Below are positions 31,273-42,480 of a stretch of 64,000 bases of DNA, piece by piece; the first letter of the stretch is position 1; every line of letters starts with the position of its first letter. The translations under genes and the position numbers were made by a program. This stretch comes from Anisus vortex. Taxonomy: Eukaryota; Mollusca; Gastropoda; Planorbidae. Location: the NCBI GenBank assembly GCA_949126835.1, contig OX421506.1:29866441-29930440 (forward strand), given 5' to 3'. Below the pieces are notes generated by a model. That model did not search any database, was not told the origin of the DNA, and saw only the letters and a program-made list of their open reading frames with translations.

Positions 31273-33146
31273 GTAAGTTTGTTTTTTTTTAAATTTATTT
31301 CGCTAATTCAATTTTATTTTTTTACTGAATATCGCTACTGTTTTATTCCGGGGGGACTGGTGGCTGAATTGCAGCGTTCGACTCGCGTTACGATGGCTTT
31401 AAAGGTCGAATCCTGGTGAAGGCTAGAATTTGTTCCTGGGTCTGGATAGGACAGTCTGCCATCCGTCCCGATATATCGGGACCGTCATCGTTATGGACCA
31501 TCTTGTCCCGACATCGCGACAAGACCCATTTGTGTCCCGATTTTGCAAAATACTGTTACTCAAGTGCTGAAGTAACGCCATCTGTCAGAGCAACATGTAA
31601 ATGCAGCCTCAGCTAGTTTTATTTATGTCAACAAGTTTATGTTGACAAGGTCGTCTCAAAGATGGCGTTCCATGTTGCGTATCCTGTATCGACGATGCAA
31701 GCACCTTCTAGATCTAGTGCCATCATTCGAGAAAATACCAGACTGACTTGGATTCCTACGTAAAAGGGAAAAAGACTTGCAGAAAAAGGTGAAATCTTCC
31801 GAAAAATATGGTGCCTTACGTTATACAAAGAAACAAAGCTACGAGTTTTCATTTTATATAATCAGGAATTAATCAATTCTGCTTGTTCATGTGATTATAT
31901 TTTTTTTTTACTTTGATTTCAACAGCTAAACAGGAAGCGTGCCAAGCGTTCGGTATTATAGGAATCCTGACCTGTGGCCTCGGACTTCTGCTGGCCTTAG
32001 TGCAAATACTTTTCTCTGCGACTGGGAAAAGCACTTCCGAGAAATTGCCGCTCTTTAGTTTCTTGTTATGTTTAATGTCCGGTAAGTGTATAGGCTACAA
32101 CAATAATTTCTTGACACAAAAACACACGCAAAAAAGGCAATGTGTTGATTCGGCTTGATATAGGAGAAAGTGTTTATCTCGATAAACTGCATTATAGATT
32201 ATATAACTTACTCACCAAAAAAGTGATGTTTTCGAACGTTTGTTTTTTCTTCTGGAAAACGTTGGTTTGCGTGTTCTGGACCTTCGTAACTTTTAGATAA
32301 TAAGCAATCTTTGTATTCTATGCCTATGTTTAAATAAATTGTTTGCATATCATTGTTTGGGTTTTTAAGTAATATAAATGTATATAAATGATATTGGGTT
32401 AGCGTGTTGCGTAATTTGTGCTTTGTGTCGTTCTCGGCATATATTTAGGGCATACACATATCGATCTATTTATCTATCAAGGGTAATTGCCGAATTCGAA
32501 ATCTATCTTTCAACCTACCAATTTATCAAACAATCTCTTTATCGTTGTATCTATATATCAATCAATCTATCAATCTATCAATCAATCTATCCATCTATCA
32601 ATCAATCTATCTATCTATCAATCTATCAATATATCTATCTATCAATCAATCTATCTATCTATCTATCTATCAATCACTCTATCAATCTATCTATCTATCA
32701 ATCTATCTATCTATCAATCTATCTATCTATCAATCTATCAATAAACCTCTTTATCTTTATTTCATTCTATCTCTTTATCTATCTAGCTAGCTAGCTATAG
32801 CTTAAAAATCCATGACTCTATTTAACTACAATTATAAATGTTATTAACTTCTCGGAAAAAAAAAAGGAAAAATTAAGGGAGAAAACAAATTAATTTAAGA
32901 ACATCTTGGTTTGGACAAAAATGTGGGAAATGTCCGGAAAAGCTTGAAAGACATCCTACTAATATGTCTACTTTACGCATTTCCTCAGGTGTGGCCATCT
33001 TCATTTGCATCGTTGTCTGGGGAGCTGCCATACACGACGAGATAAAGAGAGCGTATGACGTAGGCTACTCTTACATCCTGTGTATCGTCGCCAATGCCCT
33101 GATTCCGGCTGGTGGCTATTTGCTGTTCGTGGGCGGCAAAAGCTGA
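31095..33146 (+). CDS. Gene 2: claudin/PMP22-like four-helix membrane protein (complete)
   Basis: Exons 31095-31272, 31926-32081 and 32989-33146 join in frame (492 nt, 163 residues plus TGA), with phase 1 at both introns. Four hydrophobic segments are visible at about residues 7-29, 66-89, 102-126 and 138-160. The first extracellular loop has the claudin-family signature: Trp33, Gly42-Leu43-Trp44, Cys47 and Cys52, though the loop is short and the two Cys are only five residues apart. Both termini are expected to be cytoplasmic. The family (PMP22/EMP/MP20/claudin) forms or organises septate and tight junctions or acts as membrane adaptors; the exact role here cannot be read. The start is the first ATG after an acceptor at 31080-31081 (TATTCCGACAG), so a 5' UTR exon should lie upstream. 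There is no C-terminal PDZ motif of the usual claudin kind (it ends GGKS). Confidence 0.85.
31352..31450 (+). mobile_element. SINE family C head, in gene 2 intron 1
   Basis: GACTGGTGGCTGAATTGCAG and GTCGAATCCTGGTGAAGGCT. The rest of the SINE is missing. Confidence 0.65.
31926..32081 (+). CDS. Gene 2 exon 2 (TM2 and start of TM3)
   Basis: The exon has 156 nt, acceptor TTTGATTTCAACAG and donor TCCG|GTAAGT. It encodes a short polar stretch, TM2, a KSTSEK cytoplasmic loop and the first half of TM3. Confidence 0.85.
32462..32794. repeat. (ATCA/ATCT)n microsatellite in gene 2 intron 2
   Basis: About 330 bp of interrupted tetranucleotides. Open frames over it are artefacts. Confidence 0.95.
32989..33146 (+). 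CDS. Gene 2 exon 3 (TM3 end, loop 2, TM4)
   Basis: The acceptor is CATTTCCTCAG. It encodes the rest of TM3, a charged second loop (HDEIKRAYD) and TM4, and ends at TGA 33144-33146. Confidence 0.85.
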
Positions 33147-33298
33147 GCGGCTTATATAGGGAAATAACAATTAAATATTTACATATAACTATAATGTGTC
33201 AATATGATATAACATGTCAATACTATAACATTTAGAATGACAGGCTGTGTGTATAAGTATGTGGTTGACGCATGTGTATTACCGTTGCATATTACCAA

Positions 33299-33560
33299 AG
33301 ACTGTAATAAGATAGACCGCTTGCTTTGATATTTCTGCTATTTGATAACTTGAAACATTTAGTTTCGGGAATTTCTGATCGCAATCATTCCTCTAGACTT
33401 CCGGTTTAGTAATTCACTATGAATTTTCCAATGGAAATTTAAGGATTAAAATCGAAAGTTGTATACAACAGAAACCTTTAATGCAATCATAGGAACGTAG
33501 AAGTCATTCTAAACAGCCTTATTGGTTGCGCGCGTAAAAAAAGCACATCTTATTATAGCC
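33299..33560. mobile_element. MITE-like repeat in the gene 2 3' region
   Basis: The ends are inverted matches: GACTGTAATAAGAT on the left, and GGCTATAATAAGAT as the reverse complement on the right. The left end and interior resemble two tandem fragments at 17713-17870. No clear target duplication was found. Confidence 0.4.
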
Positions 33561-34945
33561 TAGCCTTTTGATATTTCTTGAATTATAAGCTGTTATTTAC
33601 GATTTTTTTTATACTGATTCATAATTTTGAGGAATATTGTTATCATCCATTAACGTTAAATTTCTCTTAGAGAGGAATCATTTTTCTCTAAAGCTTTATA
33701 TTTTTGTTCCCTTTCGTTCATTATATTGTTGTAATTCTTAATATCTTTTATTAATAACATTACGATTTTAAAAACAATTAAAGGGGCAATACCCGTGTAT
33801 TTAAAAATAATGGTATGAATTTTATTGATTATTTCCCTTTGTCTACTAAAACTTTATTTAAGGCTAACAATAACAATTTTAAAAGATTTCATCAGAATGA
33901 CAGGTAAAAAAAAACAACAATATGTAAAATGAAAGAAAAAGTATAATCTACAAGTTTATGGATTGGATAGTATAAAAAATAAATGAGATTGTGCTTCTAT
34001 TAGCAATCATATTATTATATAAATGATATGTACATGCTCATATGTTTTATAATCCGTGGAATGAATCTGTCCATAAAATAGTTATTGATACAGAACAATA
34101 AAATTGTTCAGCATTCGGCCTATGTTTCTTGTCGTTATTTTTTCTTTTATTCACGAAGACATTTAGAAGTCCGTTAGCGACCTAACAGTCATGAGAGCCA
34201 CCACCCCAGCCCTTCCCCGAACCTCCAATCTCTTCTTTATTTTCAATGTTAAGAAGCTATATCGCACCGCATGTTTGTAGCCAAGCTAAAGTTAATTTTA
34301 AAAAAAATATATGTACCTAGATCTTTAAATATTTTGACAATTTTGTAATTTTGTCTATCAATATTAATATTCTTTGTTCTATGTCTCCAAATATATGTAT
34401 ATGGCTTTCAAAACATTATTTTTTATATTTTTCTAATATTTTTTTTTAGTTTTTAACAACAACAAAAATATTTTTGTAAATGATTTATTATTTCTTTCAT
34501 CATGCCTGGCAGCACTGGTCGATGGAGCAGAATTTGTTTTCATATTTTGCATTTGTTCTTGTAGTGGGCGCTGTAATTTGAATAAACGTTTAAAACTCTC
34601 TATGTTTCTTTCAAATACATTGTGAAGTTGTATCCAGATCATTTCATGTGTAGGCTTAAAATTGTTTTTAGCGTGGAAATTAGCCTCTAGCTATGCAACC
34701 CGCATGCCATTTCTCCTTTTCAATTAATATTAATAACCAATCTTAAACCACTGTTGATATTATTATGTATTGCTAAAAAATAACCGAAAATTGAGTTAAA
34801 CATATTTTATTAATTAGGTGTCCAAATTGTTTGAATAGAACAATCTTCTCAATACATCTCAATTTGTCTTTGTGCGTGTGTGTGTAGCTCTAGGTTTATG
34901 TGTGCGATGCAGTGCTGTCAGTGCAAACTTTTATAAAAGTACCCC
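33561..34945. other. AT-rich 3' flank of gene 2
   Basis: A minus-strand frame at 34433-34642 has no recognisable domain. Otherwise AT-rich. Confidence 0.45.
34097..34102 (+). terminator. Candidate polyadenylation signal, gene 2
   Basis: AATAAA lies about 950 nt after the stop and is followed by T-rich sequence. Another AATAAA is at 33978-33983, so either could be used. Confidence 0.4.
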
Positions 34946-34949
34946 AGAC

Positions 34950-35145
34950 CAGGGATCGACAACCTACAACGCGCGTACCAGACTTGGCACGTAGAGCGAA
35001 TTTCAATGGCACGCAGAATACCCCCGAAAATGCAATTCAAGTCTTTTATACAAGCGATTGATTGGTGGAGCATGTTTACTTTAAGAATGTTGGCCCGTTG
35101 AATGAATAAAAAATTATTCTTTGGCACACTATCATCAAAAAGTTA
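34950..35145. mobile_element. hAT MITE, family H1, reverse, right end lost
   Basis: Left end CAGGGATCGACAACCTAC, interior TGGCACGTAGAGCGAATTTC. The far end keeps only ATCAAAAAGTT. Confidence 0.7.
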
Positions 35146-35459
35146 AGTATAACTTACAAATACTTTAGTGATGGCAAAAAGCAAAGGGTCATATTTTATT
35201 ATAACGATGTGTAATTTAGCACCCTCACCCACAATCGACACTCAAAAAAATGTATGTTACTCCAAGGTGAGGAAGGGGAGGGGGCCAAAAAGATCTGTCA
35301 CATGTGTATGCTTAATAAAAGAAATTATAATAAATAATGGTGCGATGTTATTTTTTTGTGTTTTCTGTTCATTATTATTAAACGGCCAGCGACCATGTTG
35401 TAAAAGTGTTCTAGTTGCTTTTTACATGTGAATTTAACAATTGAAACGTTTATCTAGGA

Positions 35460-35661
35460 CGGTGGTTCCCAAACCTTGTTAGATCTCGACTCCTTAATAC
35501 ACCTTCTAATGCTGTGGCGACCCCCAGAAATATAATTAATTTCTTCGCTACTTTATATAACAGTAAGCTTATATATAAGTTTTCCGATGGTTTTTGGCGA
35601 CCCCCGTGAAATGGTCGTTCGACACCCAAGGGGGTCGCGACCCACAGTTTGGGAACCGCTG
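35460..35661. mobile_element. hAT MITE with CGGTGGTTCCCAAAC ends
   Basis: Left CGGTGGTTCCCAAAC, right reversed CAGCGGTTCCCAAACTG. The flanks ATCTAGGA (35452-35459) and ATCTAGGG (35662-35669) match at 7 of 8 bases. Confidence 0.82.
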
Positions 35662-35714
35662 ATCTAGGGCAAGTCGGAAACTGCAACGCAAAAAGCATAC
35701 CGTGTTCACGTAAC

Positions 35715-35860
35715 ACCCGGTGAAGCAGTGTTCACAAGTTTCTGTGGTCACGCCATACTAGGGGATTGTGTGACCAGTACAAAAGCCCAGCTGCCTTTAC
35801 TTTACCACAACTAACGTCGGGTACCCATCAGAGGGACGCACTCCAGACTAGGGCTGCACT
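35715..35860 (-). mobile_element. SINE family C copy
   Basis: Reverse copy: GTTTCTGTGGTCACGCC, GATTGTGTGACCAGTACA, GTCGGGTACCCATCAGAG. Confidence 0.7.
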
Positions 35861-36115
35861 GCAATACGTCTTCAAAACCTACCTCATATTATACTCATAT
35901 ATCTTTATCTCCTTTATTTTCCAATATCGTAGACTTTTTATTTTATTTTGAAGAAACTACAATTTTTTGAAAGACAGATCTAGTCTAGATTTAGATCTAT
36001 AAGGAGTTAACAGATTGGTAAAAAAAAAAATTACCTTTCATATTATTATACATTTTTTAAAAGAATCCAATTAAATTGTGCACCGGTTCACGCGGAAACA
36101 TAGCGTACTTTACAC

Positions 36116-36318
36116 TAAGGGTCGTCAATCTTTTGATAACAGTGTGCCAAAGTATGATTTATAATTCATTCGGCGTGCCAACAGCCTAAAAGTCATCCTG
36201 CTGTAGCACTAAATTTCTTGTAGAAGAGAACTGAATAGACTTTTAAGGACTCTTCCGCGTGCCATTGAAAATCCGTCGGCGTGCCGAATCGGTCACGCGT
36301 GCCGTAGGTTGCCGACCA
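36116..36318. mobile_element. hAT MITE, family H1
   Basis: Left AAGGGTCGTCAATCTTTTGA, right GTAGGTTGCCGACCAATG. The interior TTCGGCGTGCCAACAGCC is typical. Confidence 0.75.
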
Positions 36319-36639
36319 ATGCATTGCACAAAACAATTACTCTTACTATAAGTTACAAAAAAAGGAGGGTGGGTGTAGGCTAATAAGGAGTGAGACATGT
36401 GGAGGGGGCCGGGGGGGGGAGATTAAAGGGCGCTCCTCTTTGTGACAAAACATAATATATGACTGTGATTTTGTTGTAATATTAAAAAAAAAAGGACAAA
36501 GGTCAAAAGCAAAGGAAATTTATTGAGAACATCGTTAAAGCTTTTTATATTTAATACTAAATTAACTTGTTTGTGATTGTCATCCATTTTATTTGCATTT
36601 ATATCAAACACAATATTTTTATTACTAAACTTTCACATT

Positions 36640-38295
36640 TATGGTAATTATTGTCTAAACATTACCATTTGATTTTCAAGATGAGGATCTAACCTCATTT
36701 AATATTAATTATATTTCGTTCTCAGTTTAACTGAGATGTCCTTTAAAGACCAAGTTTGGGTACTGAATACACTATTTACTATCAAAATAAACGTTTATCA
36801 CAATTTTGATAAAAAGCTGTTCACTTGGTCTTTAATGTGTTATTGTTTCCTGAAGGAAATATGCCTAATGATAGTTAAGTGGAATTGATACGTAGTAATC
36901 ATACAAACTGGGTAGTTAATGTAATGTTTGAAAATATACATATAAATTCTTTAGTCATATTATAGTTAGATAATTTTCAAATGCTTTTTACAGTTTTACC
37001 ATTTTTAAGTTATAAATTGTAAATCATTTATTCTTTTATAAAATAAACATATAAGAAATATTCGCGCAAATAAAACGGGTTAATTATCTCCCTTTAATTA
37101 AAAAAACTCATTTTCACATTAAAATTTGATTAAATAGTGATGCCAAACAAGTTGTGTTTTGTAATATATCAAATATTACTAACTAATTATAATTTCTTTT
37201 TATAAATATAAACATTATGGTCTTCATTACAAAATTTAATTATAAGAGAATTACAATTATTTACGTTAAACAGTTGTAAATAAACATTTCCTGCAATTAT
37301 AAATTTGTCTATTTGAGGAGTTTATCTCTTAAACATGAATAATGACAGAAATTACAAAATATAGTTCCACTAAATAAGTCTCTTATATTTATTAAATTAA
37401 TAATACAAATAAATTTGTTTTAGAATTACTTATATTTATGTTTAATTAAAGAAGATGAGCATAAAAAACTCTTTTAAATATAGCCTAATCAGTCTGTATC
37501 AATTAATGAGCGCCTTGTTTTGAATGCTCTTCGCTAATTGTATAATGTCAGATACATATTTAGTCACTTCTGGGTGGTCTAGTGTAGGTGACTTCTTTTT
37601 TGTTTGCTCAAAACAGCGTCCATGTACGATAAAATCTGTTGTTATAAATGTGTAAGTTGAACCAAAAGCTGAAAGTAGAAGAGCGAATGCCTAGCAGTTG
37701 AGAATAGCAGATGACTTGCCTAAGCATCTTCCTTCCAGATCTTTTCCACAAATGGGCACATTTGGATGCTTATTTTTTATATGTTTAAAATTCAACTTGC
37801 TGAATTTTAAAATCGCCAATTTTCATACACTTAAAGAAAAAATCTACATCTAAGAAGGTTGTAGTAAGATCAAACCTATTAGGCATAATGTGATGTGAAA
37901 AAATGATTAGAAAACTCCACTTTGAGTACTTCGATGTAGGCTACTTCTGAAAAAGCCCAATAATCTATCTTAATATTTGCCCTAATATATAATAAAGGGA
38001 TGTAGGCTACAGGTAGGTAAATGTTAGGAAATTGATTTCACGCCAAGATATATCCAGTTTCAATGCAAATGTATTCCAGTGGTTCTTGTAGATGCAAGTT
38101 CCACTCACTGAAATGTGTCGCTACATCATTCAGAAACATCGGCTTCAACAATCAGTTTTTCCTCATTCAGAACCGGAAAATGTTGTAATTGTTTTTTTTA
38201 ATCAATAAAAAACACCTTTTGGAGGTCTCTCGCGTGCCATTGAAAGTGCTCTGCGTGCCAAGTTTGGCACGCGTGCCTTAGGTTGCCGACCCCTG
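36640..38295 (-). mobile_element. hAT relic copy 3 (family H1), left end missing
   Basis: It is colinear with copy 1 at 693-3169 except that it lacks the LINE insertion, so it shows the pre-insertion sequence. The right end GGTTGCCGACCCCTG is intact. Minus-strand transposase traces are present but broken. Confidence 0.72.
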
Positions 38296-38660
38296 ATAGA
38301 GTCTATGACTGACATTAGTTTCGTCGGTCTTTTTTTGGTGTTTTTTGTTTTTAATTACTGTTTCTGTGGTTGAGAGGCGGGGGAGGGATGGCATCACTAA
38401 TGTGTTTATGTGACTATTTTTGACTTTTTACACCAGGACTTAAATCTTAGTTTAAGAGTTCTGTATAATATATTATCATGTCAACTCTTATTACGGCTGA
38501 GCAAAGATCGCTACAAGCGAGATAATGTTGTGTGAGTAAGCGGTTGTGTGTTTGTCTGCGAGAGAGTGTTTGAAATAAGCTCTAAACGCAGAAGGAGTTT
38601 CTCCTACTCTTACCTATTAGATCTACCTATGGGTATAATTACTGTAAGAATAGCCTACAC

Positions 38661-38865
38661 CAGGGATCGGCAGCCTACGGCACGCGTGCCACACTTGGTG
38701 CGCTGAGCAATTTTCAGTGGCACGCGGATCACTCCCAAAAAAAGACAATTCAAGTCTGTTCGACAAGAAATGGAGTGCTAAAGCAGGATGACTTGTAGGC
38801 TGTTGGCACGCTAAATGATCTAGAAATCCCAGTTTGGCACACTTATTAAAAGGTTGCCTACCCCT
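38661..38865. mobile_element. hAT MITE, family H1, with 8-bp TSD
   Basis: Left CAGGGATCGGCAGCCTAC, right AGGTTGCCTACCCCT. GCCTACAC is found at 38653-38660 and 38866-38873, with a one-base ambiguity at the right boundary. Confidence 0.82.
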
Positions 38866-38869
38866 GCCT

Positions 38870-39150
38870 ACACCACTAATGATCCTGGTTCCACTTATGT
38901 TTATGAAGCTAAAAACTTGAGGTTTTTCGCGCTTGTAATAAACCAATTAAACAATCATTGCCTAGATACATGATCTAGTTTTAATATTGTAACTTTATAT
39001 CATTATTACAGCTTTATAGTCTAGTAATTTCATACACTTTCCTGTAACGTAATCTTCAGCAGCAACACTGCTCTTCATAAAATTAACGCCCTCAAATTTA
39101 TGAATCGATCAAACCATATCTATGATCAAACCGCTAAATTTAGACCGTGG
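38870..39150. other. Upstream of the candidate promoter; nothing recognised
   Basis: AT-rich, no repeat recognised. Confidence 0.4.
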
Positions 39151-39151
39151 C

Positions 39152-39159
39152 TATAAAAA
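39152..39159 (+). promoter_or_regulatory. Candidate TATA box (distal neurexin promoter?)
   Basis: TATAAAAA stands about 30 bp before the start of a CpG-rich stretch (39230-39370) that is unusual in this AT-rich window. The link to neurexin is inferred from orientation and from the expected missing 5' UTR exon. Confidence 0.35.
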
Positions 39160-39179
39160 GGAAAAAAAAAGAGAGGCTG

Positions 39180-39641
39180 CTACCTTCAGGTAAACAAAGC
39201 CAGCCATTGGTCGATTTTTTATGTGTGGAGTTTACGCTTCAGAGACGAGTGAGGCTCGTCAAGTTTGATGAAAAGTGAGAGGGAGGGGGAGCGGTGGTGG
39301 TTGGTGTGTGGAGCTGATCACGTCACGCGCGCCGGGATTGGTGAAGGGTTCCCGACGGCGCGGTGTCTGTGTGTGTCGTGTGTATGTGTGTATATGTGCG
39401 CGCACGCTAGAAGTAAAAAAAAAAAACAGGTGGGAGGGGGGATTTCTGTAATGCATGCGAAACTGTGAATACACCGGTTTAGTCAGAGAACACACGTTGC
39501 ACACCTAACGGGAGGGTGTGTTGCCTTCTTGCTTTATTTATATGTTTGAGTGAGTTTACGTGTGTATTTATTCTTATAAAAATGGAGTATAGATAGTGTC
39601 AAAGCGTGGAGGATTATATTATTAAAATATTATTATTACAG
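39180..39641 (+). other. Candidate noncoding first exon of neurexin
   Basis: This is a CpG-rich block containing GATCACGTCACGCGCGCC at about 39315. It ends with a consensus donor, TTACAG|GTAGGT, at 39641/39642. It would splice to the acceptor at 46882-46883 across 7.2 kb. This is inferred without transcript data. A second CpG-rich patch at 45600-45780 is an alternative. Confidence 0.25.
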
Positions 39642-40289
39642 GTAGGTTTTTCAATTTTGCTTTTTTTTAAAAAATCTTAACTCTGAACAGGAGAAATTGT
39701 AGCCTTATTCTAAAGACTTTGTCTTTGTAACTTTGTAACACTTTGTCTGCAAAGCAAAGTCAAACTAGCGTAAGAAACTGCATTGAACTATATTCCGCTA
39801 TACGACTATTGACTATAGTCGACGATTATGCACTAGAGGTTTACGCCTACGCAATACGCGCCAAACAAGTTTCTAAGTAGACCTATTACTATAGGCCTAA
39901 GTCTATTCTATAGTCACTATAATATAATATAACAGTAGGACAGGATCAATAACAAACTAAATAATTAGATATTCTGGAGGTTTGTTATAATCGTCTTTCT
40001 TCATACTTTATTTTTATATAGGGGTAGGCTATAATATATTGCATCGGCATCTGCATAGGATAGGCATAGCCGCGGCATAGGCCTATGGCCTATGGGTTAT
40101 TTTTAAAAAGAAATTTGTATTAAAATGTATAGCCTACTTATAAATTATAACCTAAAAGTAGTAGGCCTAAAAGATAAAATCCATAAAGTTTTAAAGTGAC
40201 CGCTTATTGATATTGCTCCAATGCCATTACTCCAATACAATGACACGATTATTTATTAGTCTATACTAGTCTATACAATATAAATTATG

Positions 40290-40590
40290 GGCACGGTGAC
40301 CCTTACTGAAGGTCCCGGGTTTGAATCCTGGTACAGACTAGGATTTTCCCCGGGTCTGGAGGGTGTCTCTGAGTATCCAGCTCTGATTAGTACCTGACCT
40401 TACTTAAATCTATCTTATACATTACAGACGCTTCTTATAAAGACTAAAGAGAAGATTATTGCGTTGGGGTAAAGTAATGAGTAAAGGCGGCTGTGCATAG
40501 TGCTGGCCACACAATCACCTTGTATTAGTATGCCGTGGCCACATAAACTGGTGAACGCTGCTTCAATTTGGTCCAACGGGATACTTTACT
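40290..40590 (+). mobile_element. SINE family C with a LINE-derived insert
   Basis: The head and body run from GGGTTTGAATCCTGG to about 40407. A family B LINE fragment (CTTATACATTACAGACGC to GATTATTGCG) lies at about 40408-40462, then the SINE tail resumes (GTAAAGGCGGCTGTGC). Confidence 0.75.
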
Positions 40591-40723
40591 TTTCTAACAT
40601 ATAAATTATAAAATTAAAACTTGTATATATACTAAATATAATAGGTTAAGTTATAAGGACTTCATAGAATGTCATAGATATATTATATTATTAGGCCGTA
40701 TAGAATAGATCTACATCACATTC

Positions 40724-40895
40724 TTATCTTATCTTATACATTAGAGACGCTCCTTCTATAAAGAAGATTATTACGTCCTACGCTCATCCGTGGTCCGAGT
40801 CTAGTCTTGCATTTTTATTAATGTTTTAAATGATGTTAAGTTATTAATTTTCCTGGTTTGTTCAGGCAACCCATTCCATGCCCGAATGCCACATT
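40724..40895 (-). mobile_element. LINE 3'-end fragment, family B
   Basis: Reverse copy from TTATCTTATACATTAGAGAC to CATTCCATGCCCGAATGCC. Confidence 0.78.
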
Positions 40896-41760
40896 CATGA
40901 TAGCTTACAGCTATAGATTTCAGACTATAAACTATAGTCTATGGACCTAACAAAAATAAAGTTATCTGAATTTGGCCTGGACGTGAGGGTCAATTCGGAC
41001 TAAAATGTAACGGAAATAAACTTTAAATAGCCTAAAGATCACTTAAAAGTAAAAAAAGAAAGACACGCCCCCCCTCATTTTATATATCGACTTTGCTTTT
41101 GTGTTTTACTCACTATCAACTTAATTAAAAAGATAAAATAGGCCTACAACTTGCTCACTAAATTTTCTGCATGTAGGCTATTTAAAATTCGACCTTTTTT
41201 ATTCCCACGACAAATTATAATTAGATCTAGGTCTACCTACTGCCGGTTTGTCAATTTCCTTCTGATTCTAATTCTAATGAATTATTTTTTACGCACCAGT
41301 ACCCAGTAATTACGAAACATAGTCACAGGCCTACCTCAATATCTATTTTGATACATTTTTTCCTTGTTTTTTTTATGCGTGGTTATTGCTGTTGGCAGTC
41401 AAGTTGTATAGGGGATGGGTTCGTCGTCTTAAACATTGTGTGTGTAGGCGTTGGATACACTTTAGTGCACAGTGCATTACTGCGTACAGTGGTTCAGATT
41501 ATTCATTGGATCTTGAGTCCTGTCAGACGGACTACAATTAATTTCATTTTTTTTGCCTGGATTTTTACCTGTGTGTGAAGGTGCAGATAGCATGTGAGCT
41601 TAAATTTCTATTTGTTGCTTGAGACTATCAATAATATATTATGCTGTCAATAGTCAATAGGGCTTATTATCGATTTTTCTTGTTAGTCATAGACGTTTTT
41701 TTGTTGTTAATTTTTGCTTTGTTGTGCTATGATTCGGTATTTTTTTATATATATATATAT

Positions 41761-41762
<2 letters not shown>

Positions 41763-41810
<48 letters not shown>
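41763..41810. repeat. T48 homopolymer
   Basis: A perfect run of 48 T followed by GCAG. The TTTT...GCAG context mimics a splice acceptor, but no exon follows. Confidence 0.95.
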
Positions 41811-41812
<2 letters not shown>

Positions 41813-42339
41813 AGTTAAATTCAGTGTAGGCCCCTATCTATATTTTATATATTATGTTTTATTTATCTAGTTACATAGAATATAGACATACTTATAGATC
41901 TATATTATATATACTCTTATCAAAGTTAAATGCTTGTTATTTATTTAGACATAGGCTACATACAATTTATTAAAAGCTATCTCTAATAATATTACGTTAT
42001 ATAATATAGCCTAACATATTATATATTTATTATAATATAGGCCTACACACTTAGTGACTATTTGGGCATAATACGGTTTGTGCCTTAATTCATATATATA
42101 CATTACGAACATCAATGATTAGACACTCATGTCAACAGTACTAATCTTTTATGGGAATCACTGTAAATTTGGCAACGGTATTTTCGTCAACGGTATTTTC
42201 GGCAAGGTAATTTTGGCAAAGGTAAATTTGGAAGAGGTAAATTCGGCAAAACTAGCAAAGCGGTAAAATTGGCAACGGTAAAATTGGCAATCATATAATA
42301 TCCACTGTTTTTATTAAAAGCATTGATAGGACTACAATC

Positions 42340-42480
42340 TATTCCATGTATCGGCAACCTATGGAATGCGTGCCATCCTTGGTACGCCAAACGGTTTTAA
42401 ATGGCACATGAAAGACCACCATAATGGTGAAAAGAGCAGGGAAACATTAAGGCACACTTTGGCACGTAATTTAATTTAAC
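42340..42480. mobile_element. Decayed H1 MITE in the left foldback arm
   Basis: ATCGGCAACCTATGGAATGC and GGCACACTTTGGCACGTAAT. Its mirror copy is at about 44310-44430. Confidence 0.65.

Larger units (their letters stand above)
39645..42145. other. AT-rich stretch with SINE and LINE pieces
   Basis: It holds a family C SINE (40290-40590), a family B LINE end (40724-40895) and a T48 run. No coding exon was seen. Confidence 0.5.

Noticed and set aside
34433..34642. Minus-strand frame with basic C-terminus
   Set aside because: No domain recognised and AT-rich; could be an old transposon scrap but there is nothing to support it.
41763..41823. Splice acceptor (T48 followed by GCAG)
   Set aside because: No open, GC-enriched or conserved-looking exon follows; likely a homopolymer expansion.
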